NCBI GenBank assembly: GCA_038125725.1
Contig: JAYPEK010000002.1
Span: 62,001-126,000, forward strand
Direction: 5' to 3'
DNA from: TMED8 sp038125725
GTDB taxonomy: Bacteria > Pseudomonadota > Alphaproteobacteria > Rhodospirillales > Casp-alpha2
Length of the DNA: 64,000 nt
The notes under the pieces were generated by a model, which did no database searches, was not told the origin of the DNA, and was given only the letters and a program-made list of their open reading frames with translations. Every line of letters begins with the position of its first letter. Positions within the stretch are counted from its first letter, which is position 1. This document shows positions 25,268 through 33,531 of the stretch, piece by piece. The translations under genes and the position numbers were made by a program.

Positions 25268-26164
25268 GTGAATTCCGATCCCGAAGACGCCATTGTCCGT
25301 TTCGAGAACGTGGGCCTGCGTTACGGCCTGGGACCGGAAGTCCTGCAGGATGTCAGCTTCTCCCTGGTGCCGGGGTCGTTCCATTTCCTGCTCGGTGAAA
25401 GCGGTGCGGGCAAGTCGTCGCTGTTGAAGCTGATCTATTTGGCGCTGCGCCCGTCCCGGGGGCTGATCTCGCTGTTCGGCAAGGATATCGCGACCACGGC
25501 ACGCGACCACCTGCCGGCGCTCCGGCGCCGGGTGGGCGTCGTCTTTCAGGAGTACAGGCTGCTTAACCACTTGTCAGCGTTCGATAATGTGGCGCTGCCG
25601 CTGCGCGTTGCCGGCGCCCGGCGCGCCGAGGTGGAGAAGCACGTGACCGAGTTGCTCGCCTGGGTCGGGCTCAAGGATCACATGAAGGCGCGCCCGCCGA
25701 CGCTGTCGGGCGGCCAGCAGCAGCGCGTCGCCATCGCCCGCGCGGTGATCTCGCGCCCGAAGCTTTTGCTGGCGGATGAACCCACCGGCAACGTCGACGA
25801 CGCCATGGCCTACCGGCTGATCCACCTGTTCGAGGAGTTGAACAAGCTGGGCACCACCATCGTCATCGCCACCCACAACCAGCACCTGGTCGACCGGCTC
25901 GGCCATGGCAGCCTGAAGCTGGCCGATGGCCACCTGGTGCAGCAGCCCGGCCGCAACGAACTGATGGCCAGGGAAGCGGCGAGTGAAGCGGCGGCGGCGA
26001 AGAAGGAAACCGGCCAGTCCGAGGCCAAGACACGCGCTTCGCGGCGCAAATCCGCCGAATCGGCGTCCGATTCGGCGCCCGATTCGCGGACCGCCAAACC
26101 AGCCGCCAACACCAAGGACGACGACGACGACTTCGACCCGACACGGCTGGAGAACTATCTGTGA
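25268..26164 (+). CDS. ftsE: cell-division ABC ATPase FtsE
   Basis: A 298-aa protein from the GTG at 25268, chosen because AGGAAAG lies just upstream; in-frame ATGs at 25229 and 25244 are alternatives. Walker A is GESGAGKSS, the Q-loop FQEYRLL, the signature LSGGQQQR, Walker B LLLADEPTG and the switch His in ATHN. FtsE drives conformational change in FtsX to activate periplasmic amidases at the septum. The ATPase core ends near residue 220; an unusual tail of about 75 residues, rich in Lys/Ser/Ala and ending DDDDDFDPTRLENYL, follows. Its stop overlaps the ftsX start (GTGA). Confidence 0.93.
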   Translation: MNSDPEDAIVRFENVGLRYGLGPEVLQDVSFSLVPGSFHFLLGESGAGKSSLLKLIYLALRPSRGLISLFGKDIATTARDHLPALRRRVGVVFQEYRLLNHLSAFDNVALPLRVAGARRAEVEKHVTELLAWVGLKDHMKARPPTLSGGQQQRVAIARAVISRPKLLLADEPTGNVDDAMAYRLIHLFEELNKLGTTIVIATHNQHLVDRLGHGSLKLADGHLVQQPGRNELMAREAASEAAAAKKETGQSEAKTRASRRKSAESASDSAPDSRTAKPAANTKDDDDDFDPTRLENYL

Positions 26165-27042
26165 TCCGGCTGCGTTCCGACCTGCCGCTGGACCGCGATC
26201 AGCTCAGCCGTTTCCTGCCGTGGCTGATCGCCTTCATGGTGTTCCTCTCGGTGCTCGCCGTTGCCGGCATGCTGGTCTTGAACGCCACCGCGTCGAAATG
26301 GGACCGCGGCGTGCGCGGCACCATGACCGTGCAGGTGATCCCGTCGGCCGACGCCGCCACCGACGAGGCGCGCCTCAACGCGGTGTTGACCATCCTCGCC
26401 ACCTCGCCCGAGATCGAGCGCTATGACGCCCTCGACGACAGCCGCCTGGTGCAGTTGCTGGAGCCCTGGATCGGCTCGGCCGCCGGCGCCGACGACCTGC
26501 CGCTGCCGAGGTTGATCGACGTCGAGATGAAGGCCGCGTCGGGGCTGACGGCGGCGGCACTGTCGGAACGGCTGGCCGACAAGGTCACCGGCGTCACCGT
26601 CGACGACCACCGGGTCTGGCTCGATCATCTGGTGCACCTGATCGAAACCTTCGAGGTGCTGGCGCTGGTGGTGCTGGTGTTCATCGTGCTGGCCACCATC
26701 GGCACCATCGTCTTCACCACCCGCACCGGTCTCGCCATCCACCGTGAAGCCATCGAGGTGCTGCACCTGATCGGCGCCCACGACAGTTACATCGCGCGCC
26801 AGTTCGCGCGCCGCGCCTTGGGCCTGGGGCTCGGCGGCGGCATCGCCGGGCTGTTCCTGGCGGTGCCGACGCTTTGGGTACTGGCGCGCCTCGCCGACAG
26901 CCTCGACGACCGGCTGGTGCCGGATATCGGTTTCGGTCCGGCGCATTGGGCGCTGCTGGCGGCGCTGCCGGTGGGGGTGGCGCTGGTCGCCATGGTCACC
27001 GCCAAGGTCACCGTGATGCGCACGCTGGAAAGGATGCTCTAG
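26161..27042 (+). CDS. ftsX: cell-division permease FtsX
   Basis: A 293-aa protein starting at a GTG inside the ftsE stop. The first membrane helix is WLIAFMVFLSVLAVAGMLV, followed by a periplasmic loop of about 110 residues, then three helices near residues 160-285 with FTTRTGLAIHREAIEVLHLIGA, the coupling region for FtsE. It is the membrane partner of FtsE in divisome and peptidoglycan-hydrolase control. The cluster continues with ydcF- and plsC-type genes, an arrangement shared with other alphaproteobacteria. Confidence 0.93.
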   Translation: MIRLRSDLPLDRDQLSRFLPWLIAFMVFLSVLAVAGMLVLNATASKWDRGVRGTMTVQVIPSADAATDEARLNAVLTILATSPEIERYDALDDSRLVQLLEPWIGSAAGADDLPLPRLIDVEMKAASGLTAAALSERLADKVTGVTVDDHRVWLDHLVHLIETFEVLALVVLVFIVLATIGTIVFTTRTGLAIHREAIEVLHLIGAHDSYIARQFARRALGLGLGGGIAGLFLAVPTLWVLARLADSLDDRLVPDIGFGPAHWALLAALPVGVALVAMVTAKVTVMRTLERML

Positions 27043-27044
27043 CG

Positions 27045-27677
27045 GTGCCGGCTCGTCGCGGCGAACGCCAGCAGGGCCGGTTCTGGCTCAATTTCGGGGC
27101 ACTGGCGGTGTTCCTGGCGGGCCTCTGGGTCATCGGCCTGGTGCGCTTCGCCGGCGATATCCCCGATCACGTCGACGACAGCACCACCCGCACCGACGCC
27201 ATCGTGGTGCTGACCGGCGGCTCGGGCCGGCTGCACGCGGGGCTGGATCTGTTGTCCAGGAACCTGGCGGCGCGCATGTTCGTCTCCGGCGTCTATCGCG
27301 GCCTCGATGTGAAACACCTGTTGCAGGCGGCGCGGCGCGATCCGGCGGCGCTGGAATCCAGGATCGGCATCGGCAACGCCGTCAACACCCGCGAGAACGC
27401 CGACGAGACCGCCAAATGGGTGGCCGACAACGCCATCAAGTCGATCCGGCTGGTCACCGCCGCCTATCACATGCCGCGCTCGCAACTGGAACTGGCCGAG
27501 GCCATGCCCGGCATCGTCATCGTGCCGCACTCGGTGTTTCCCGAGCACGTCAAACAGGACGAATGGTGGGCCTGGCCCGGGACCGCGGCGCTGATGATCA
27601 GCGAATACAACAAGTTCCTGATGGCCTGGGTGCGCCACCGCACCGAGCACCTGTTCGGCGCGCCGGGGCGGGGGTAG
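27045..27677 (+). CDS. YdcF-family (DUF218) protein
   Basis: A 210-aa protein from the GTG at 27045, two bases after the ftsX stop. An N-terminal hydrophobic helix (LNFGALAVFLAGLWVIGLV) anchors it, and DAIVVLTGGSGRLHAGLDLL is the DUF218 opening. NTRENADETAKWV and VTAAYHMPRSQLELAEAMPG complete the pattern seen in SanA/YdcF/ElyC proteins. Relatives affect envelope polysaccharide and undecaprenyl-linked metabolism; the direct activity is not defined. It is cotranscribed with ftsEX and plsC. Confidence 0.87.
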   Translation: MPARRGERQQGRFWLNFGALAVFLAGLWVIGLVRFAGDIPDHVDDSTTRTDAIVVLTGGSGRLHAGLDLLSRNLAARMFVSGVYRGLDVKHLLQAARRDPAALESRIGIGNAVNTRENADETAKWVADNAIKSIRLVTAAYHMPRSQLELAEAMPGIVIVPHSVFPEHVKQDEWWAWPGTAALMISEYNKFLMAWVRHRTEHLFGAPGRG

Positions 27678-27683
27678 GGCGGC

Positions 27684-28493
27684 ATGGGCGGTTTGCGCAA
27701 CCTGATCGGGTCGGCCTTGTTCAATGTCGTGTTCCTGCCCGGCACCGCCGTCGCGGTGATGCTGATGATCCTGTTGTTGCCGTTTCCGCGCATGGCCATG
27801 CAATGGGCGGTGCGCAACTGGTCGCGGGTGCAGCATTGGGCGCTGAAGGTAATGGTCGGGCTCGATTTCGAGGTGCGCGGGCGCGAGAACATCCCCGAAG
27901 GCGCCGCCATCTACGCTTCCAAGCACCAGTCGGCCTTCGATACCTACGCCTATTATCTGCTGTTCCCCGATCCCGCCTACATCATGAAGAAGGAACTGAT
28001 GAAGATCCCGGTCTGGGGCTGGATGGCCAGGAAGTGCGCGGCGATCTCCGTCGACCGCGAAGGCGGCGCCGGTGCCTTGAAGGCGCTTGTGCGCGACGTC
28101 AAGGACCGGTTCGGCGCCGGCCGCCAGGTGATCATCTTCCCGGAAGGGACGCGCACCGAGCCCGGTGCGCGGCTTCCCTACCACCCGGGCATCGCCGCGC
28201 TCTATTCGCAATGCGACGCGCCGGTGGTGCCGGTGGCGCTCAACTCCGGCCTGTTCTGGGGGCGGCGCAGCTTCCGCAAGCAGCCGGGCATCATCACCGT
28301 CGAGTTTCTGCCGCCGATCCCGGCGGGGCTGAAGCGGCGCGATTTCATGCAGGCGCTGGAAACCAGCATCGAGCAGGCGGCAGATCGCTTGGCCGACGAG
28401 GCCCGCGCCCGCCACCCGGCGTTGCCCGCCCCGCAAGACGGCCCGGCGGCACAGTCTGAAACAGCCGCAGAGGCGGAAAGGCTTGTGGACTGA
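27684..28493 (+). CDS. plsC: 1-acyl-sn-glycerol-3-phosphate acyltransferase
   Basis: A 269-aa membrane enzyme. After an N-terminal hydrophobic segment, SKHQSAFDTY supplies the H-x4-D catalytic motif and IIFPEGTRTEPGA the second conserved motif; PVVPVALNSGLFWG is a later family block. It transfers an acyl group to lysophosphatidic acid to make phosphatidic acid. Downstream of ydcF by six bases, it is the last gene of the ftsEX transcript. The tail after about residue 245 is disordered. Confidence 0.9.
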   Translation: MGGLRNLIGSALFNVVFLPGTAVAVMLMILLLPFPRMAMQWAVRNWSRVQHWALKVMVGLDFEVRGRENIPEGAAIYASKHQSAFDTYAYYLLFPDPAYIMKKELMKIPVWGWMARKCAAISVDREGGAGALKALVRDVKDRFGAGRQVIIFPEGTRTEPGARLPYHPGIAALYSQCDAPVVPVALNSGLFWGRRSFRKQPGIITVEFLPPIPAGLKRRDFMQALETSIEQAADRLADEARARHPALPAPQDGPAAQSETAAEAERLVD

Positions 28494-28804
28494 TTTGTGG
28501 ATATTCCCGACGGCAAAGCTCGGGATTTTCGGGGAAAATTCACAAGTCCTTGGAACGAAATAGGTTTTTCTCGCGCGCCGCTCGGGATATCCCTGGGGGG
28601 CGATTGTGGAAACAGAAAGAGAACAAACCCGTTGACGATTTTGCCCCGAGCGCCTAAATTCCGAAGGAAATCAAGCCGCTGGCCCCTCGGGGAAAGCTAG
28701 GGTTTCCGCCATTTTCCGGTTTTTCACCGGTTTTCGCCGACCGTTCCGACAGTGAAACGAATGGTGCGGCATCCGCGCCCGATGGGGCGGCATCCGGAGG
28801 TTTC
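28494..28804. other. 311-bp gene-free region upstream of nrdJ
   Basis: It has no plausible gene. It holds a good sigma-70 type promoter at 28632-28660, and a hairpin-prone stretch of repeated CCGG-TTTT/CGG-TTTT (about 28705-28745) in the untranslated leader of about 140 bases. No B12-box or recognisable cobalamin riboswitch, and no clear NrdR box, is visible by eye. Confidence 0.7.
28632..28660 (+). promoter_or_regulatory. nrdJ promoter
   Basis: TTGACG (28632-28637) and TAAATT (28655-28660) with a 17-bp spacer, a near-consensus housekeeping promoter. It predicts a leader of about 135 bases before the nrdJ ATG. Confidence 0.7.
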
Positions 28805-31168
28805 ATGGTCGATTTGTCACCCGTCTCGCAGCAAATCTGGGACATGAAATACCGTCTCAAGGAGGCCGGTGGGCAGCCTGTGGATAAAACCGTGCAGGAC
28901 ACCTGGCGCCGCGTCGCGCGCGCCATGAGCCAGAACGAAGCCGACCCATCCCTTTGGGAACAAAGATTTTTTGACGCCATGGACGGGTTCAAGTTCCTGC
29001 CCGCCGGGCGCATCATTTCGGGGGCGGGGGCGTCGCGCAACGTGACCCTGTTCAATTGTTTCGTCATGGGCGACATCCCCGACGACATGTCCGGCATCTT
29101 CGACGGCCTCAAGGAAGCGGCGCTGACGATGCAACAGGGTGGCGGCATCGGATACGATTTCTCGACGCTTCGGCCCAAGGGCGCGGTGGTGAAGGGTGTC
29201 GGCGCCGATGCGTCGGGGCCGCTCTCGTTCATGGACGTCTGGGACGCCATGTGCCGCACCATCATGAGCGCCGGTTCCAGGCGCGGCGCCATGATGGCGG
29301 TGATGCGCTGCGACCACCCCGACATCGAGGCCTTTATCGACGCCAAGCGCGAACCCAATCGCTTGAGAATGTTCAACTTGTCCGTCCTGGTCACCGACAA
29401 GTTCATGGAAGCGGTCAAGGCCGACGCGCCCTGGGAGCTCACTTTCGGCGGCTCCACCTTCAAATCCCTGCCGGCGCGCGAGCTCTGGGACAAGATCATG
29501 CGTGCCACCTTCGCCTATGCCGAACCCGGCGTGATCTTCATCGACCGCATCAACGCCCGCAACAATCTGAACTATTGCGAGACCATCCACGGCACCAATC
29601 CCTGCGGCGAGCAGCCCCTGCCGCCCTATGGCGCCTGCCTGCTGGGATCGGTCAACCTGGCGAGCCTGGTTGACGAGCCCTTCACCGACGAGGCCGGGCT
29701 GGATCTCGACAGGCTCGACGACTTGGTCGCCACCGCGGTGCGAATGATGGACAACGTCATCGACGTCTCCAATTTCCCGCTCGAGCAGCAGCGCCACGAA
29801 GCCCAGGCCAAGCGCCGCATCGGCCTCGGCATCACCGGGCTCGCCGACGCGCTGATCATGTGCGGTGCGCGCTATGGCGGTGCCCGCGCCGTCAAGCTGA
29901 CCGAGACCTGGATGGCCAGGTTGCAGCGCGCCGCCTACCTCGCCTCGGTGGAACTGGCAAAGGAAAAAGGCGCCTTTCCGCTCTACGACAAGGAAAAGTA
30001 CCTGGCCGGCGAGCATATCCGCGAGCTCGACCAAGACGTGCAGGCCGCCATCGCCGAACACGGCATCCGCAACGCCTTGCTCACCTCGGTGGCGCCGACC
30101 GGCACCATTTCGCTGTTCGCCGACAACGTCTCTTCAGGGCTGGAGCCGGTGTTCTCGTTCGCCTACCACCGTCACGTGCTGATGCCCGACGGGTCCAGGC
30201 GCGAGGAGGAGGTCTCCGACTACGCCTACCGGCTCTACCACCGGCTCAAGGGCGAGAGCGCGCCCCTGACCGACGCCTTCGTCGATGCCCAGGACCTGTC
30301 GCCGCACGATCATCTGGTGATGCAGGCGGCGGTGCAGAAGTACATCGACAGCTCCATCTCCAAGACCATCAACGTGCCGGAAAGCATCGACTTTGCCGAC
30401 TTCAAGGACGTCTACGTCCAGGCCTACGATCTCGGCTGCAAGGGCTGCACCACCTACCGCCCGAACGACGTCACCGGCGCCGTCCTGGAGCGCAAGGAGG
30501 CGAAACCGGAGGACGCCGCCGGCGACGAGCCGGAACTGCCTTTGGAAGCGCCGCAGAAGGTGAAGCGTCCCGTCGATGCCGGCGATTCCGGCACCGTGGC
30601 GCAGCTCTACCGGCCCTTGGACCGGCCGGGCGAACTGCCGGGCAAGACCTACAAGCTGCGCTGGCCGGAAAGCGACCACGCCATCTACATCACGCTCAAC
30701 GACATCCTCGACGACACCGGCCGCATCCGCCCGTTCGAGATCTTCATCAACTCCAAGAACACCGAGCACTACGCCTGGACGGTGGCGCTGACGCGCATGA
30801 TCTCGGCGGTGTTCCGCCGCGGCGGCGACGTCTCGTTCGTGGTCGAGGAGTTGAAGGCGGTGTTCGATCCGCGCGGCGGCCAGTGGATGAAGGGCAAGTA
30901 CGTGCCGTCGCTGTTGGCGGCCATCGGCGGCGTCATCGAGGAACACCTGATCTCCATCGGGTTCCTGGGGACCCCCGGCGAGCTCTCCGACCCCGACGCC
31001 TTCGAGGCGAAGATCGTCGCGCTGGCGGGCGGCGGCGATCTGGAGGATACGCCCCTCGGCAAGAGCAGCTCGCCTTTCCGCCAATGCCCGAAATGCGCCC
31101 AGGCCAGCCTGATCCGCCAGGAAGGCTGCGACACCTGCACCAGTTGCGGCTATTCCAAGTGCGGGTGA
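28805..31168 (+). CDS. nrdJ: adenosylcobalamin-dependent (class II) ribonucleotide reductase
   Basis: A 787-aa enzyme with GGAGG 5 bp before the ATG. FNCFVMGDIPDDM near residue 84 carries the first redox cysteine, NPCGEQPLPPYGACLLGSVN (from residue 265) holds the radical-site C267 and E269, and the C-terminus ends in CPKCAQASLIRQEGC then CTSCGYSKCG, a Cys-rich swivelling tail or zinc finger. It reduces ribonucleotides to deoxyribonucleotides without needing oxygen and needs adenosylcobalamin, made by the ATR encoded at 7.7-8.2 kb. No aerobic class I genes are in the window. Confidence 0.95.
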   Translation: MVDLSPVSQQIWDMKYRLKEAGGQPVDKTVQDTWRRVARAMSQNEADPSLWEQRFFDAMDGFKFLPAGRIISGAGASRNVTLFNCFVMGDIPDDMSGIFDGLKEAALTMQQGGGIGYDFSTLRPKGAVVKGVGADASGPLSFMDVWDAMCRTIMSAGSRRGAMMAVMRCDHPDIEAFIDAKREPNRLRMFNLSVLVTDKFMEAVKADAPWELTFGGSTFKSLPARELWDKIMRATFAYAEPGVIFIDRINARNNLNYCETIHGTNPCGEQPLPPYGACLLGSVNLASLVDEPFTDEAGLDLDRLDDLVATAVRMMDNVIDVSNFPLEQQRHEAQAKRRIGLGITGLADALIMCGARYGGARAVKLTETWMARLQRAAYLASVELAKEKGAFPLYDKEKYLAGEHIRELDQDVQAAIAEHGIRNALLTSVAPTGTISLFADNVSSGLEPVFSFAYHRHVLMPDGSRREEEVSDYAYRLYHRLKGESAPLTDAFVDAQDLSPHDHLVMQAAVQKYIDSSISKTINVPESIDFADFKDVYVQAYDLGCKGCTTYRPNDVTGAVLERKEAKPEDAAGDEPELPLEAPQKVKRPVDAGDSGTVAQLYRPLDRPGELPGKTYKLRWPESDHAIYITLNDILDDTGRIRPFEIFINSKNTEHYAWTVALTRMISAVFRRGGDVSFVVEELKAVFDPRGGQWMKGKYVPSLLAAIGGVIEEHLISIGFLGTPGELSDPDAFEAKIVALAGGGDLEDTPLGKSSSPFRQCPKCAQASLIRQEGCDTCTSCGYSKCG

Positions 31169-31178
31169 GCGGCCGGCG

Positions 31179-31610
31179 ATGGACCAACGCCTGAGCCTCG
31201 TCACGCTGGGGGTCGCCGACGTGGCGGCGGCGACGGCCTTTTACGAGCGGTTGGGGTGGAAGCGCTCGGTAGCGAACTCCAACGACGACGTCACTTTCTT
31301 CCAGTTGGGAGGCATCATCTTGGGCCTTTACGGCGCCCAGGCGCTGGCCGACGACATCGGCATCGAATATGCCGACCGCATCGGCTTCAACAGCGTCACG
31401 TTGGCCTATAACGCGCGCTCCAAGGAAGAGGTCGACCAGGTGCTGGCCGATGCCGCCGTCGCCGGCGCCAACTTGGTGAAGCCCGCCGCCGATGCCTTCT
31501 GGGGCGGCTATTCCGGTTATTTCTCCGATCCCGACGGCCACCACTGGGAGGTCGCCTGGAACCCCATCTTCCCCATCGACGACACCGGCGCCATCACGCT
31601 TCCCGAGTGA
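31179..31610 (+). CDS. VOC-family (glyoxalase/dioxygenase fold) protein
   Basis: A 143-aa protein with two beta-alpha-beta modules. LVTLGVADVAAATAFYERLG is the standard opening, and SGYFSDPDGHHWEVAWNP the standard closing, with the metal-binding Glu and His. Active-site specificity cannot be read; relatives include glyoxalases, fosfomycin-resistance enzymes and antibiotic-binding proteins. It follows nrdJ by 10 bp and may be cotranscribed, with no evident functional link. Confidence 0.85.
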   Translation: MDQRLSLVTLGVADVAAATAFYERLGWKRSVANSNDDVTFFQLGGIILGLYGAQALADDIGIEYADRIGFNSVTLAYNARSKEEVDQVLADAAVAGANLVKPAADAFWGGYSGYFSDPDGHHWEVAWNPIFPIDDTGAITLPE

Positions 31611-31705
31611 TGGCAACCACTTGCCGGGTTCTGTTGTCCAGGATCAATGCGGCTCGGCGCGAACCGCGCTAGGCTTGCCAACACACTTGGCATGAGGGGA
31701 CCGCC

Positions 31706-32194
31706 ATGGATTGCAAAACCGTCATGGGGCCGGTGGCCGTGCCTTTGTACGCCGACGATCCGGCCGCCACAGCCATCGATTTCATGCGCGAGAAACGCAC
31801 CGGCCTGGTGCTGGTGGTGGAGCGCGACGGAACTTTCGTCGGGCTGCTCTCAGGCGACCGCATGATGCATTTCATGATCCCGAGCTCCGTCCACATGATG
31901 AAGGGAAAGAAGCGCGCCAGCTATCTGCAGGAAAGCGCCGAGGAATTGCAGGCGCGGCTCGACAAGCTGCGCGGATTGAGCATCCGCGACCTGATCGATC
32001 CGAACGTCAGCGTCGTCTATGAGGACACGCCCTTCATCGACGCCATGATGCTGATTTCCAACCGCCAGTTCGTGGTGCCGGTGCTGGACCGGGCGCGGAA
32101 GCTGGTCGGCGCCATCTCGTTCTTCACGCTGCTGCATTACCTGGGCGCGGAACAGGAGAACGCCGGCGCCGACGGCGAAGGGGGTGCGGGATGA
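31706..32194 (+). CDS. CBS-domain protein
   Basis: A 162-aa protein with a pair of CBS motifs: GPVAVPLYADDPAATAIDFM ... GLVLVVERDGTFVGLLSGD and, after a helical insert of about 45 residues, DPNVSVVYEDTPFIDAM ... QFVVPVLDRARKLVGAIS. CBS pairs bind adenine nucleotides and regulate transporters or enzymes. Its last four bases overlap the start of the ArsB/NhaD-type transporter gene, so it likely regulates that transporter. Confidence 0.85.
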   Translation: MDCKTVMGPVAVPLYADDPAATAIDFMREKRTGLVLVVERDGTFVGLLSGDRMMHFMIPSSVHMMKGKKRASYLQESAEELQARLDKLRGLSIRDLIDPNVSVVYEDTPFIDAMMLISNRQFVVPVLDRARKLVGAISFFTLLHYLGAEQENAGADGEGGAG

Positions 32195-33531
32195 CCGGTC
32201 ACGAGGTTTCGCACGTCATCTTCGACCTCGATCCGCTGTGGCTGTCGACCGGCATCCTGGTCATTACCTACGCGGTTTTGCTCTCCGAGCGCATCCACCG
32301 CACCGTGGTGGCGCTTACGGGTGCGGGCATGGTCGTCATCTCCGGACTTCTGAACCAGGACAAGGCCATCGCCGGCATCGACTTCAACACCATCGCGCTG
32401 TTGACCGGCATGATGATGATCGTCGCCGTCATCCGCACTACTGGGTTCTTCGAATATATCGCCATCTGGTCGGCGAAGAAGGTGAAGGCCGATCCGCGCG
32501 GCGTGCTGATCGTGCTGTCCATCGTCACCGCCGTGTTCTCGGCCTTTCTCGACAACCTGACGACGGTGCTGTTGGTCGTGCCGATCGCGCTGTTGCTGGC
32601 GGAGAAGCTGGAGGTGACGCCGTACCCCTATCTGCTGTCGCAGATCCTGGCGTCCAACATCGGTGGTACCGCGACGCTGATCGGCGATCCGCCCAACATC
32701 CTGATCGGCTCCGCTACCGGGCTCACCTTCACCGATTTCCTGTTCCACATGGGGCCGGTGGTGGCGGTGGTGCTGTTCGTCTCGGTGATCGTCTTCCACC
32801 TGCTCTGGGGCAAGGAACTGGTGGCGGAGGAGAAACACCGGGCCCGGATCATGGGCTTCCGCGAACAGGATTCGATTACCGACAAAAAGCTCCTGGTGCA
32901 GTCGCTGGTGGTGCTGGTGGCGGTGATCGCGGGCTTCATCATCGGCGAGCACTATCACATTCGTCCCGGCACCACGGCCATGACCGGCGCCGCGGTGCTG
33001 CTTCTGGTGATCGGCCTGACCGACAGCATGGAAGGCCAGACCGAGCGTTTGCAGGAGGTTTTCTCCGAAGTGGAGTGGAGCGCGCTGTTCTTTTTCATGG
33101 GGCTGTTCGTGGTGATCGGTGGCGTCGAGCACGCGGGCCTGCTGGAAATTCTCGGTGCCAAGCTGATGGCGGCGACCAACAACGAGCCGGTGGCCACCAC
33201 CTTCGCCACGCTCTGGCTGTCGGCGATGGTGTCGGCGGCGGTCGACAACATCCCCTTCGTCGCCACCATGATCCCGCTGGTCGAATCCATGGAAACCGCC
33301 ATCGACGGCAAGGCGGCGCTGGAGCCCGTCTGGTGGGCGCTGGCGCTGGGTGCGTGTTTCGGCGGCAACGGCTCTTTGATCGGGGCGGCGGCCAATGTCA
33401 TGGTCGCGGGGCTCGGTGAGCGGGCGGGCTATCCGATTTCGTTCGGCAAGTTCCTGGTGCTCGGCCTGCCGATGATGCTGGGATCGATGGTCATCGCCAC
33501 GCTTTACATGTATCTGCGCCACTTCATGTGA
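32191..33531 (+). CDS. ArsB/NhaD/CitM-superfamily anion or Na+/H+ transporter
   Basis: A 446-aa protein with 11-12 membrane helices. SAFLDNLTTVLLVVPIALLL and ASNIGGTATLIGDPPNILIG in the first half, and AMVSAAVDNIPFVATMIPLV with GACFGGNGSLIGAAANVM in the second, are the inverted-repeat hairpin motifs of the Ion Transporter superfamily (ArsB, NhaD, P protein). The substrate is unresolved; no arsenate reductase or ArsR is nearby, so arsenite export is doubtful. It is translationally coupled to the CBS gene and convergent with nnrS, overlapping it by 8 bp. Confidence 0.88.
   Translation: MTGHEVSHVIFDLDPLWLSTGILVITYAVLLSERIHRTVVALTGAGMVVISGLLNQDKAIAGIDFNTIALLTGMMMIVAVIRTTGFFEYIAIWSAKKVKADPRGVLIVLSIVTAVFSAFLDNLTTVLLVVPIALLLAEKLEVTPYPYLLSQILASNIGGTATLIGDPPNILIGSATGLTFTDFLFHMGPVVAVVLFVSVIVFHLLWGKELVAEEKHRARIMGFREQDSITDKKLLVQSLVVLVAVIAGFIIGEHYHIRPGTTAMTGAAVLLLVIGLTDSMEGQTERLQEVFSEVEWSALFFFMGLFVVIGGVEHAGLLEILGAKLMAATNNEPVATTFATLWLSAMVSAAVDNIPFVATMIPLVESMETAIDGKAALEPVWWALALGACFGGNGSLIGAAANVMVAGLGERAGYPISFGKFLVLGLPMMLGSMVIATLYMYLRHFM

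Noticed and set aside
28494..28804. Cobalamin riboswitch upstream of nrdJ
   Set aside because: No B12-box or long conserved fold could be found by eye; the leader seems too short and lacks the motif.
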